Positions 21,700 to 31,165 of a stretch of DNA of 64,000 nucleotides are shown piece by piece. Below the pieces are notes generated by a model. It did not search any database. It saw only the letters and a list, made by a program, of their open reading frames with translations, and was not told where the DNA came from. How positions within the stretch are numbered: position 1 is the stretch's first letter; each line of letters begins with the position of its first letter. The position numbers and the translations under genes were made by a program. This DNA comes from Closterium sp. NIES-65. Taxonomy: Eukaryota > Streptophyta > Zygnematophyceae > Desmidiales > Closteriaceae. The stretch covers positions 1,722,001-1,786,000 of the forward strand of contig CANXME010002057.1 of NCBI GenBank assembly GCA_948144175.1, given 5' to 3'.

Positions 21700-22765
21700 T
21701 CCGCCCGAGTCGCGCTCCGGGCTCTTACCTCGTCGAGCCGCCCTAGCGGCTCCTACGCCCTAGCGGCTCTGCCGCCCGTCGAGTCGGCCCCGCCGCCCTT
21801 CAGTGCGGCCCTGTCGCCCGTCTCTGCGGCCCCGCCGCCCTTCTTCGCGGGCCCCGTCGCCCCGCGCTACGGCCCCGCCGCCCGTCGCAGCGGCCCCGTC
21901 GCCCTGCACTACGGCCCCGCCGCCCGTCTCAGCGGCCCCGTCGCCCGTCGCTGCGGCCCCGCCCGTCTCGGCGGCCCCGTCGCCCTGCACTGCGGCCCCG
22001 CCGCCCGTCTCAGCGGCCCCGCCGCCCTACTCTGCGGCCCCGCTCTACTCGGCGGCCCCGTCGCCCTTCTCAGCGGCCCCGCCGCCCTTGACAGCGGCCC
22101 CGCCGCCCTTCTACTCAGCGGCCCCGCCGCCCTACTCAGCGGCCTCTGGCTGCCCTTCTACTGCGGCCCCGCCGCCCTAATCAGCGGCCCCGTCGCCCTT
22201 CCCCTGCGGCCCCGCCGCCCTAATCAGCGGCCCCGCCGCCCTTCCACTGCGGCCCCGCCGCCCTTCTCAGCGGCCCCGCCGCCCTGCTCGCGGCTCCTAC
22301 CGCCCTACTACTGCGGCCCCGCCGCCCTACTACTGCGGCCCCGCCGCCCTACTACTGCGGCCCCGCCGCCCTACTACAGCGGCCCCGCCGCCCTACTCGC
22401 GGCCCCACCGCCCTTCCACTGCGGCCGCGCCACCCGAGCCGCCCGAGCCGCTCGCATCGCCCGACCGCCCGAGCCGCCCGAGCCGCCCGAGCAGCCCGAG
22501 CCGCCCGAACGCCCGAGCCACCTGAGCTGCCCGAGCCGCCCGAGCCGCCCGACCGCCCGAGCCGCCCGAGCCAACCGCGCCACCCGAGCCGCCCGAGCCG
22601 CCCAAGCCGCCCGAGCCGCCCGAGCCGCCTGCGCAGCTGAGCCGCTGGTACCACGGAGCCGCAGTCGCTGCTGTGCCGTCCGAGCAGCTGTGTTGCTGTA
22701 CTGCTGAGCTGCCCGACCTGCCCTGTCTGGTGAGAGCAGCGCGTCTGTCACTGTCCTGCTAGTCT
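21700..22765 (+). repeat. E2 GC-rich leader
   Basis: Tandem GGCCCCGCCGCCC units (to about 22420), then GCCGCCCGAGCC units (to about 22630). Long frames here are compositional artefacts. Confidence 0.85.
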
Positions 22766-22774
22766 ACTGCTGTC

Positions 22775-23192
22775 ATGGCTACCCCTAGTGTTCTCGCTTT
22801 TGACGCTGAGGGTCGAGCCATTGACTTTGAGGTTTGGGTAGATGACCTGCAGCTCTTCCTACAGTGCGATAGGGCAGACGGTCTCTCCCTCTTTGACCTC
22901 ACCTCTGGCGCCTCTCCTGCCCCTGCTGCTGATGCTGACCCCACTGTTCGCTCCCAGTGGGCCACGCGCGATGCTGCTGCACGTCTTGCTGTGCGTCGCC
23001 ACCTGCCTACCACTGAGCGCGCGCAATTTAGTCAGTACAAGAGCACTCAGACCTTGTACGACGCTGTAGTTGCGCGCTACTCTTCCCCTGCCATTGCTGC
23101 ACTGAGCCGCCTCATGGTACCGTACCTCTTCCCTGACCTTGCTGCCTTTCCCACAGTCGCTGACCTCATTACGCACCTCCGCACTAGTGACA
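22775..23192 (+). pseudogene. E2 gag fragment
   Basis: Starts MATPSVLAFDAEGRAIDFEV and follows the same gag core as E1, C and F up to LITHLRTSDT. Confidence 0.85.
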
Positions 23193-23204
23193 CTCATTCC
23201 CTCA

Positions 23205-24300
23205 CAAGGCGGTAGATGTAGATGGTGCGGGAGCGCCTATTGTCGGAGTCGCCAGCGTGATCAGCGTCGACGTAGCCGATTAACTTAGTCGATGTGGTTG
23301 CGTTCTTGTAGTAAGTTAGGCCGATCGTTGGGGTGCTGACGAAGTAGTGAAGAGCGCGGTCGAGCTCCGCTAGATGTTCTACTTCAGGCTTCTTGAGGTA
23401 GGTGGAGAGCTGGCTTGCGGAGTATGAGAGGTCGGGGCGACAGGTGACGGCTGCGAAGAGAAGACATCCCAGCTTCTTCTGGTAGTCTCGTATGCCGGCA
23501 GGCTTAAGTAGAGCGGAGCTTCCTTTGTCGTTCCCTTCCGTGTATCGGTATGGCGTGGAGATGGCTTTCGGTGTGAGCGTAAAGCGTTTGGCAATAGTGT
23601 CGGCATATTTCTCGGCGCTGAGGTACATCGCGTCCTCCTCTTCCCGGATGTTGAGGCCGAGGTACTGAGTGACGGTAGATGAAACTGTGAGCGTGAGATC
23701 TCGATGCAGCTCCCCTTCAAACCAGATAGTGATGCCGTCAGTTGAGCCGATGTAAAGGAGATCGTCCACGTAGACGATTAGTAGGATGTAGTCGTCGTTT
23801 TTTGTGAGCCGTTACATGCCTTGATCGTGCGGTAGTTTCTTGAAGCCGATGCGGATGAGGCAAGCGTGCAGGTACTGTTGCCACAGTCGTGGAGCTTGCT
23901 TGATGCCATAGAGTGACTTGAGTAGCTGGCAGACTTGGTTGGGTTCTCTGTGGGAGCCGTGCGGTAGTTCGACGAAAATTTCTGCATCATCAGGTGCGTA
24001 GAGAAACGCGTTCGCGACGTCAATTTGTCGCAACTTCTTCTTCATGGCGGCGATTGCGAGGAGAATGCGTAGTGAGGTGTGGCGGCTAACCAGAGCGAAA
24101 GTTTTGGTTAAGTCTCGTCCGTGTTCTTGGTCGAAGCCGCGTACAACCAAGCGAGCTTTAAATTTGTCAATGGTACCGTCAGCCTTTGTCTTCACACGGA
24201 AGACCCACTTCCCGGTCAGCACTGTCTTATTCCGAGCCACGCCGATAGGAACCATTTTCCACGTGTTGCGTTCCTCCAGTGCCTTCAGCTCCTTGTCCAT
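23205..24300 (-). pseudogene. Element B reverse transcriptase
   Basis: - strand RT with VRGFDQEHGRDL, IDVANAFLYA, LLKSLYGIKQAPRLWQQYL and an MDDLLYIGS segment at the catalytic site, then GYVDADHAGD of RNase H. Broken. Confidence 0.87.
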
Positions 24301-24396
24301 GGCTTCGCGCCATTTTTCCTTATGTTCCCCCCGCAGAGCCTGTTGAACTGTCGCAGGCTCTTTAGGAGTGGCGGTGCCGTGGACTGCGGTGACGAG

Positions 24397-25788
24397 TCAG
24401 AGAATCCGCAGTCCACTCTGTGAGTAGCAGGGAAGATTTATGTCCTCGGGATAAGCTGCTTCATCTCCCGCTTCTGGATCAGGTATGAAGTTCGGTCCTA
24501 CTCGTTCTGCTTCGTTGGTGTTGACTGTCGCAGGTGTTACGTAACCGTTGTCGGCAAAATAGTATAAGGTTTCGGCGTTGACACTTTCGCGAGGGTTATC
24601 TTTGTCCATGGGAACGTTGACGGAGCAGAACGGAAGAGGTCCGGCTTCTTCTGATGCGTTGTCCACATTCTGCTCGTCCTAGTCAGCTTTGTCCACTGCT
24701 GAGGCGAAGGCTCGGTCACCACGAAAGCCACCTGTGGGATCCTGGTCTTCTTGCAGGTTGGTAAGGTATGTCTGGAGTGTGAGTCGTTCATAGAAAATTA
24801 CATCACGTGCTGCTACTGTTTCCTTGGAGTGGACGTCGAAGATTTTCCACGCGTTGTAGTTCTTTTTGATTCCCAGGTGTAGTCCCCTCTGTGCTCGTTG
24901 AGAAAATCGGCCCGCTCGTGCTGCTGGGGGTCGGTACTGTACCATGCATCCGAATACTCGTAACATTTTTGTGCTGCCCTGATTCCCTGTTCATAGCAGA
25001 TGCGGTGATGCGTTGTTCGGAAGCGATGATGACGAGAGCAAGTTGTGCAGCATGATGGCATGGTCCATTGCCGCAGGCCACTGGTGGTTGGGTAGCCGCA
25101 TGCCACGTAGCAGTTTGCGCATGCTATTCTGCAAGGTCCTGTTCATTCTTTCTGCTACACCTTGCTGCTGATGGGCGTAGGGAAGGGAGATGAGCCGCTT
25201 GATTCCCCTTTCCACCAGGTACTGCTTGAATCGCTGAAAGGTGTATTCTCCTCCTCCGTCTGACTGGAAGCTTTTCAGTTTCACACCCGGTTCTCTCTCT
25301 ACTACTGGTAGCCACGCAACGAAGGCTGCGAATGCCATGTCGCGGCTAGGGAGGTTTAGGTGCCAGACGTAACGGGTGGCGGCGTCGATGAATGTGATTG
25401 TATAGTTGTATATTACTTGTCCTGGTTCCCGATTGAACAGGATGTCGCTATACACCTTCTCGAGTGGTGCGTACGCGGGTGCGCTCAGGTTGTGATGAGA
25501 CGCAAACGGTCGATGTGGTAAGTCACCTTCAGGGCAGGTGAGGCACGTTCCGCGTACTCGTTGAAGTTCTCGTCCGTGGGTCAGTAGGAGTGAGTCCTTG
25601 TCGAGTACTCCTGCTCTTATCGTATTGTTTAATACTGTGTTGCTTGGGTGTCCCATCCTTGTGTGCCAGGTGCTTTCGTCGGCGCGATGTCCGGGTGATC
25701 GTTGGTACATATTGGAGTTGGAGTAGAAGTTGGCGGTGAAGTTGGCGCTACGATGAACTTCTCGTGGTGCTGGGTGTAGTTGTTGCAC
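24397..25788 (-). pseudogene. Element B integrase
   Basis: Pre-integrase zinc region (WHTRMGHPS ... CLTC), then an rve core with DAATRYVWHLNL, FQSDGGGEY and QQGVAERMNRTLQ, giving the DDE triad region. The tail runs to about 24397 with MVQYRPPAARAGRFSQRAQ. Broken. Confidence 0.87.
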
Positions 25789-27632
25789 GGGTGTCGGTGG
25801 TGTGTCGTCGATGAGGAGCGGTGTCGTTGAAGGACCAGCAATTGGTGTTGACGTTCCTGCTCCTGCCGTTGATGGTTCTGCTACTGCCGATGTTGTCTCT
25901 GCTGCTGCCGATGTTGTCTCTGCTGCTGCCGATATTGTCTCTGCTGCTGCCGATGTTGTCTCTCCTGCTGCCGATGTTGTCTCTGCTGCTGCTGATGTTG
26001 TCTCTGCTGCTGCTGATGTTGTCTGAATTGTTGCTAACGCCCTTGTTCTTTCTGCTTCGGGGAGAAGCCTTGTGGACTGAAGTCTGGATCAAGGTCTGGA
26101 GGGTGTGTCCAGTTGGTGAAGTTAACGATGGCGTCGCTGTCGGCGGTGCCAAGGTTAGGAACAAAGTCAAGAACGAAGACGTTGTTCTTGAGGACCGCCT
26201 TGCCGATGTAGAGTCCTCCTCTCCCGTGATACAGCTTGAATTCTTGGGTGGTGCTGTCTGCTTCGAGGTGAATCCCTTTCGCCATTAGCTGACTGACGCT
26301 CTGTAAGTTGTAGCCGAGTCCCTCAGCGATTAGTTCTTTTGACATCTACAGTACAACGTTTGTTTCCCTTGACTGAAGTTGAACTACACCTTGTCGTCGT
26401 GTTCGCAGGTTCTGATTATTGGCGACTGTGATGACAACTTCGCATTGAAATTGGTGTTCTCGTTGAACGAAGCGTCCCGAGGAGCACATGTCCTGTCCGC
26501 AGCAACTGTCCAAGAACCATGTGTCCCTTCCGGATGGTTTGCTTCGGGGGATAGGGGCGTATGTCAGGTTCGGCTGAAGTGACTCGCGGCGGGGTGTGGT
26601 TTCGTCGAGTTGTTCTTCCGGTGAGTGGTGTGGTGGTGACTCGGTGATGCAGGAGTCACTCAGCTTTGCCATGCAGCTGACGATGTTTCTTGTTCCTTGT
26701 GCAGGTTGTCCTGTTGAGGTCCCTGAAGCTTGAATCTGAGTCGTGGGATTCGCTTGCGCCGAGGCGGTTTGGCTGCTTGAAGGTCAAAATTGCCGCTGTG
26801 GAGTTGTTGAGTGTTGACGCTTCAGGCAGTGCGTACGCGGGTGTCTTGAAGTTTTGCAGATGTGGCAAAACGGAGGTACTGGCTTCAGTTGTTGCTGCCG
26901 GTTGTTGTTGTTGTTGTAGCGTCGCTGAGTGTGGAACGCGAATTCCGATGCTGATGTCTTCTTTTTGTGTCGTTCTTCTTGCAGGTCCATGTCTTGCTGC
27001 TCGGCGTGGATTTCGGCGCAGAGCGCTGCTTCGGAGATTCTTCCGTGAGCTTGGAGAATGGCCTTTGTGGCGCGCCATTGAGGACCGAGGCCGCCGATGA
27101 TTACTGTCACGAAGGCGTCTTCAGAAATCGACCCTCCGCATCGAAGAAGCTTGTCGGGCAACTCGCGAGATCGACTGATTTACACCATTCCTTTCTCCCC
27201 TGGTTTCATTTCAACCATTGTCACTTGCGCCATTAACCGACTTTGACTTACGTTGTCTGTTGCTTGATACAGGCTCTTCAGGTGGTTCTACGCGAGCTCC
27301 GCGGAGTTGCCGTAACCCCGGTAAGTCCTTATGTTCTGTTGTTGAGTCGGGGTGATGTTCCTCAATAGGATCGTGTACGCCATCATTGACTGATAGGTGT
27401 ACTGCTGCTTCTCGTACTGTGTGCCGTTTGTTGGGTATGGCAGAGACCCGTCGAAGAACCCTAGTATCTGCGCGCCTTCCATCATCAGCTCGAACTCGAA
27501 CGACCAGGTGAAGAAGTCCTTTCCATCGAAGGGTCTTGACGTCTGCATCTTCAGAACGTGTGCGAGCTGCGACTGAACTTGTAATGCGTCTAGTGATTTT
27601 TCTTGTCCAGGTGAAGGCTGTGGGTGTGGCAT
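25789..27632 (-). pseudogene. Element B gag end and protease
   Basis: Gag core with RPFDGKDFFTWSFEFEL near 27500, a knuckle-like CHICKTSRHPRTHC near 26860, protease-like WFLDSCCGQDMCSS near 26500 and LGYNLQSVSQL near 26300. A (GCTGCTGCCGATGTTGTCTCT)-like repeat fills 25870-26030. Broken. Confidence 0.82.
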
Positions 27633-27774
27633 AAAGCTGATGGACCCGCGCTCGTACGGAGCAAAGGTAGGCTGCTATTGTTGATTTCCTCGTGCATATG
27701 ATGAGCCGTCGAGACTCATGAGTGTTGCTCCGTTGTTGTTGCTGTTGTGTGACTGCGCAGGTGCCGATTGCTGG

Positions 27775-27904
27775 TGTGAAGCAAGGAAAACAGGAATGAA
27801 TGATGACTATGGAAGATGGGGTACAAAAATAACTCTAGAAACCCTGTACCCCATATGTGCTACCCCACTATAGCCTACAGAAACTATGTCATATAAATCT
27901 GACA
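27775..27904 (-). repeat. Element F 3' LTR (left)
   Basis: 130 bp, TGTGAAGC...TCTGACA. Confidence 0.96.
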
Positions 27905-28285
27905 CACCCCCATAGGCAAAGTGGGGGAGAACAAGGGGTCACAAGACCAGTCAGGTAAAGCAAAGCAGAGCAAGCTCAGGGTGGATCACAACGTCACCAC
28001 ACAGTCCGAGCACAAGAGCAGGGCCAGAAGCCAGTTCACATGCAGGAGTACAGACATATATATATAGAACTAGACAAGCAAGAGCAGGTATATATATATG
28101 TCACAGTACAAGTGAAGTCAAGAGGAGAGCAAGTGAGGCAAGACAGGCACAAGACCCAGCTGGGTGCAAAAGCGCTGATGGTCACAAGGCGCGAGTGCCT
28201 TGGTGAACACATCAGCAGTGTTGGCCTCAGAGGCCACGTACGCAAGTCGCAACTGACCACGCTACTGCAGCTCACGAGCAAGGAA

Positions 28286-31165
28286 TTAGCGGAGAGCAAT
28301 GTGCTTCGTTCTGTGCTCCAAGCGCTGCTCTCGACACAAGGCCAGCATGGCCTTGTTGTCTACGTACAGCACTGGAGGAGAACGAGGCGGCTCTCCAAGG
28401 TCAGTCAGCAGGTAGGTGAGCCAGCGAAGCTCCTGTGCAGCCATGGCCCCGGCGTAGATCTCAGCCTCACAACTGGAGCCGAGAACCGAAGACGAGCGAG
28501 TAGACCGCCACGAGACAGAGCCGGAACCAAGGCTGAAGGTGTAACCCTGTGACGACCGCTGCGTAGCCTGGTCGTCAGCCCAAGAAGCGTCCGCGTGGCC
28601 GGTAAGGACCACTGGACTCCGCCCTCCAAGCACTAGTCCCATGCCCGACGTGCTGCACAGGTAGCGCAATACCCTCTTCGCTGCAGCCATGTGCTCTGGT
28701 CTGTGTCTCCCAGGAGCAACATAGCGAGCAAGAATGCTCAGAGGGTATGCAAGGTCAGGTCGTGTGCAGGTCATCAGGTACATGAGGCAGCCAACAAGCT
28801 CTGCATACGGACCACTCGACTCTACGGACTCATCCGAAGGCAGAGCTGAGAGTGAGTGGCGAGTAGGCAGAGGAGTGGCCTGAGGCGAGGAGTACGTGAA
28901 GCCGAAGCGCTGAAGGACCTGCTGCACCATGTGTGACTGAGTCAAGGTAATGGTGCGGCGTGCTCTGTCCCGAGTGATCTGCAAGCCAAGGTAGCTGCGC
29001 AGTTCACCCAGGTCTGTGCACGTGTGTCTCTTCAGCAGCTCGGACTTCACGTAGGCGAGTCCAGCAGTGTCCGCTGTGGCAAAGACCAAGTCGTCGACGT
29101 ACACGAGGATGTAGAACGGCGGCAGAGAAGTGTCGGTGCGCAGAAACAGCGACGGGTCAGCAGTAGAAGGAGCAAACCCAAGAGCCGCAAGCGTAGTCCT
29201 CAGTGTGTCGTGCCACTCACGCGGTGCCTGGCGGAGACCGTAGACTGGCCGTCGGAGGCTCCACTGGGTGCCAGGAGGGAAAGTCCCAGTGAAGCCAGGT
29301 GGACGGCGAAGCCAGATCTCCTCGTGCAGGCTACCCTGCAAGAACGCAGTGCTGAAGTCGAGAGAGTGAAGCTCGTAGTCGCGCTGAGCGGCTATGTGCA
29401 GCAGCACCCGAAGAGTAGTCATCTTCGGGGTGGGAGAGAAGGTCTGAAAGTAGTCAACTCCCTGCCGCTGACTGAAGCCACGAGCAACGTACCGTGCCTT
29501 GAAGACAGGTGGAGAGCCCGGCGGCCGCTTCACCCTGAAGATCCACATGCCACTGACGATGTTCGCCCCAGGAGGGGGAACCGCGTCAACGTAGGTGCCT
29601 GTGGACTTCCAGGAAGCCATCTCTGCATCCATAGCTGCCTGCCACTGAGAGGAGTAGGGACCCTCTACGGCCTCCGCGTAAGAACGCGGAGTCGGGATGT
29701 CTAGTGCATCCGGGTCTCCCTCAGGGGCAAGCAGTACAGACGCGAGATGAGGTGAAGCAGTCGCTAGACACTGTAACTCCTCCTGCCTGTCCTCTAGGAC
29801 GTCCGTGCCAAGAGCACACTCACCCCCGACGGAGGGAGGACAGACAGACGCAGACTCAGCAACAAGACCAGCAGCGTAGTCGAGACGACAGCGAGCAGCA
29901 AAGTCGACGAGCTCAGCGACTAGAGCAGACGCAGCAGTGGACTCAAAAGAGGGGTCAGTGACGACAGTAGCAAGTAGACGCGTGACAGTAGGACTGGCCG
30001 CACGAAGAGAGTCCGACCCAGGGTCGGCAAGCGCAGGAAGAGAAGACTCAGGAGGAGAAGGCAAAGGGGCACGCAGAGGAGCAGTGGACGGACGCAAAGA
30101 CATTCGGTGCGTGCCAGGGACAGGAGGAGGACGCTGACGCGAACTGCGACCACCAGCGCGAGCAGTGCGAACAGGCGACGCGGGACGAGACGCAGGCTCA
30201 CGACGCTCAGCAAGACCTCCAGTAGGACCAGTGTAAGGAGAGGGAGCAGGCAGTGGAGAGGAAGGCTCCAGCAGGGACTGCGACTGGACAGGCGGTGGAC
30301 CCTCTACTGGGGGAGAAAGACCAAGAACCTGCTGCAGGAGCGGAACGAAGTACGGCCGAGGCCGCGCGGCAGCTCCAGACGCAGCAGGGACAGCACCAGC
30401 ACCCTCAGCGACAGCACCAGCGCCACCCACACCTCCAGCGGCAGGACCAACAGAAGTAGGCTCAGCACCAACGCCCGCAGCAGCTCCAGCTCCGGGAGGA
30501 CCCGCAGGTCCAGCAGCTCCGGGACCGGCAGCACCCGCACCCTCGACGGTTGAAGAAGCTCCAGCTCCAGCTCCAGCAGCACCTCCAGACTCAGCAGCAC
30601 GCCTACAGCGGCGAGCGAACCACTCGCGCAGCTCCTGTGGAGAGAGGGGCTCCCGGCGAGACGCAGCAGCAGGAGAAACCCCAGGCTCAGCAGCTCCAGA
30701 CGCAGCACCCCTAGGCCCAGCAGCTCCCAGCTCAGCACCCCCAGGCTCAGCAGCTCCCGACCCAGCACCCCCAGGCACAGCACCCCCCGGCTCAGCACCC
30801 CCAGGCTCCGCACCCTCCGCAGTAGCACCCTCAGGCCCAGCACCCCCAGCAGTAGCACCCCCAGGCTCAGCACCCCCACGCACAGCACCCCCAGAGTCAG
30901 CACCCCCAGGCTCAGCACCCGCAGCAGCACCAGAGTCACCAGTAACCTCGACCGGGTCAACGGCGTCTACCTGGGACACACCTGAGGGGGCAGGAACCTG
31001 AGGGGGGAGGGGTCTACCGGGGGGGGAACCGGCACAAGGAAGTCCGGGGGAGGGGGGAGGGAAGGAGTGCGGTAGGGGAAGAGACGGTAGAAGGGGATTG
31101 ACTCGTCGAACGTGACGTCCTGGGAGGACAGAACACGACGAGAGGAGGGGTGGTAAAACTGCCAC
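28286..31165 (-). CDS. Element F RT-RNase H region with low-complexity linker
   Basis: The N-terminal half is a linker rich in Ala, Gly, Pro and Glu (GGAEPGGA-type repeats, about 30150-30950). It is followed by copia RT with ARYVARGFSQRQGVDYFQTF, LDFSTAFLQGSLHEEIWL, PVYGLRQAPREWHD and the catalytic ILVYVDDLVFATA near 29090, then RNase H with TGHADASWADD, SSCEAEIYAGAMAAQELRWL and YVDNKAMLAL. In copia this enzyme copies the element RNA in cytoplasmic particles. The linker is long for the family. Retroelement gene, not a host gene. Confidence 0.9.
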   Translation of the reverse strand: MAVLPPLLSSCSVLPGRHVRRVNPLLPSLPLPHSFPPPSPGLPCAGSPPGRPLPPQVPAPSGVSQVDAVDPVEVTGDSGAAAGAEPGGADSGGAVRGGAEPGGATAGGAGPEGATAEGAEPGGAEPGGAVPGGAGSGAAEPGGAELGAAGPRGAASGAAEPGVSPAAASRREPLSPQELREWFARRCRRAAESGGAAGAGAGASSTVEGAGAAGPGAAGPAGPPGAGAAAGVGAEPTSVGPAAGGVGGAGAVAEGAGAVPAASGAAARPRPYFVPLLQQVLGLSPPVEGPPPVQSQSLLEPSSPLPAPSPYTGPTGGLAERREPASRPASPVRTARAGGRSSRQRPPPVPGTHRMSLRPSTAPLRAPLPSPPESSLPALADPGSDSLRAASPTVTRLLATVVTDPSFESTAASALVAELVDFAARCRLDYAAGLVAESASVCPPSVGGECALGTDVLEDRQEELQCLATASPHLASVLLAPEGDPDALDIPTPRSYAEAVEGPYSSQWQAAMDAEMASWKSTGTYVDAVPPPGANIVSGMWIFRVKRPPGSPPVFKARYVARGFSQRQGVDYFQTFSPTPKMTTLRVLLHIAAQRDYELHSLDFSTAFLQGSLHEEIWLRRPPGFTGTFPPGTQWSLRRPVYGLRQAPREWHDTLRTTLAALGFAPSTADPSLFLRTDTSLPPFYILVYVDDLVFATADTAGLAYVKSELLKRHTCTDLGELRSYLGLQITRDRARRTITLTQSHMVQQVLQRFGFTYSSPQATPLPTRHSLSALPSDESVESSGPYAELVGCLMYLMTCTRPDLAYPLSILARYVAPGRHRPEHMAAAKRVLRYLCSTSGMGLVLGGRSPVVLTGHADASWADDQATQRSSQGYTFSLGSGSVSWRSTRSSSVLGSSCEAEIYAGAMAAQELRWLTYLLTDLGEPPRSPPVLYVDNKAMLALCREQRLEHRTKHIALR

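Larger units (their letters stand above)
21494..23204 (+). mobile_element. Remnant E2: short-LTR copia on + strand inserted in B
   Basis: A 5' LTR (21494-21614) is followed by primer site TGGTATCGAGCAGG, a GC-rich leader, a gag start (22775) and, at the far end, the last dozen bases of an LTR. Flanked by CAAGG at 21489-21493 and 23205-23209. A small fossil without pol. It is the only + strand member of the nest. Confidence 0.9.

Noticed and set aside
21700-22765. Alanine/proline-rich + strand frames
   Set aside because: GC-rich leader repeats of E2; no codon signal.
19302-23204. E1 and E2 as one self-integrated or palindromic copy
   Set aside because: Their LTRs and leaders differ, E2 has its own CAAGG target duplication, and 37 bp of element B lie between them.
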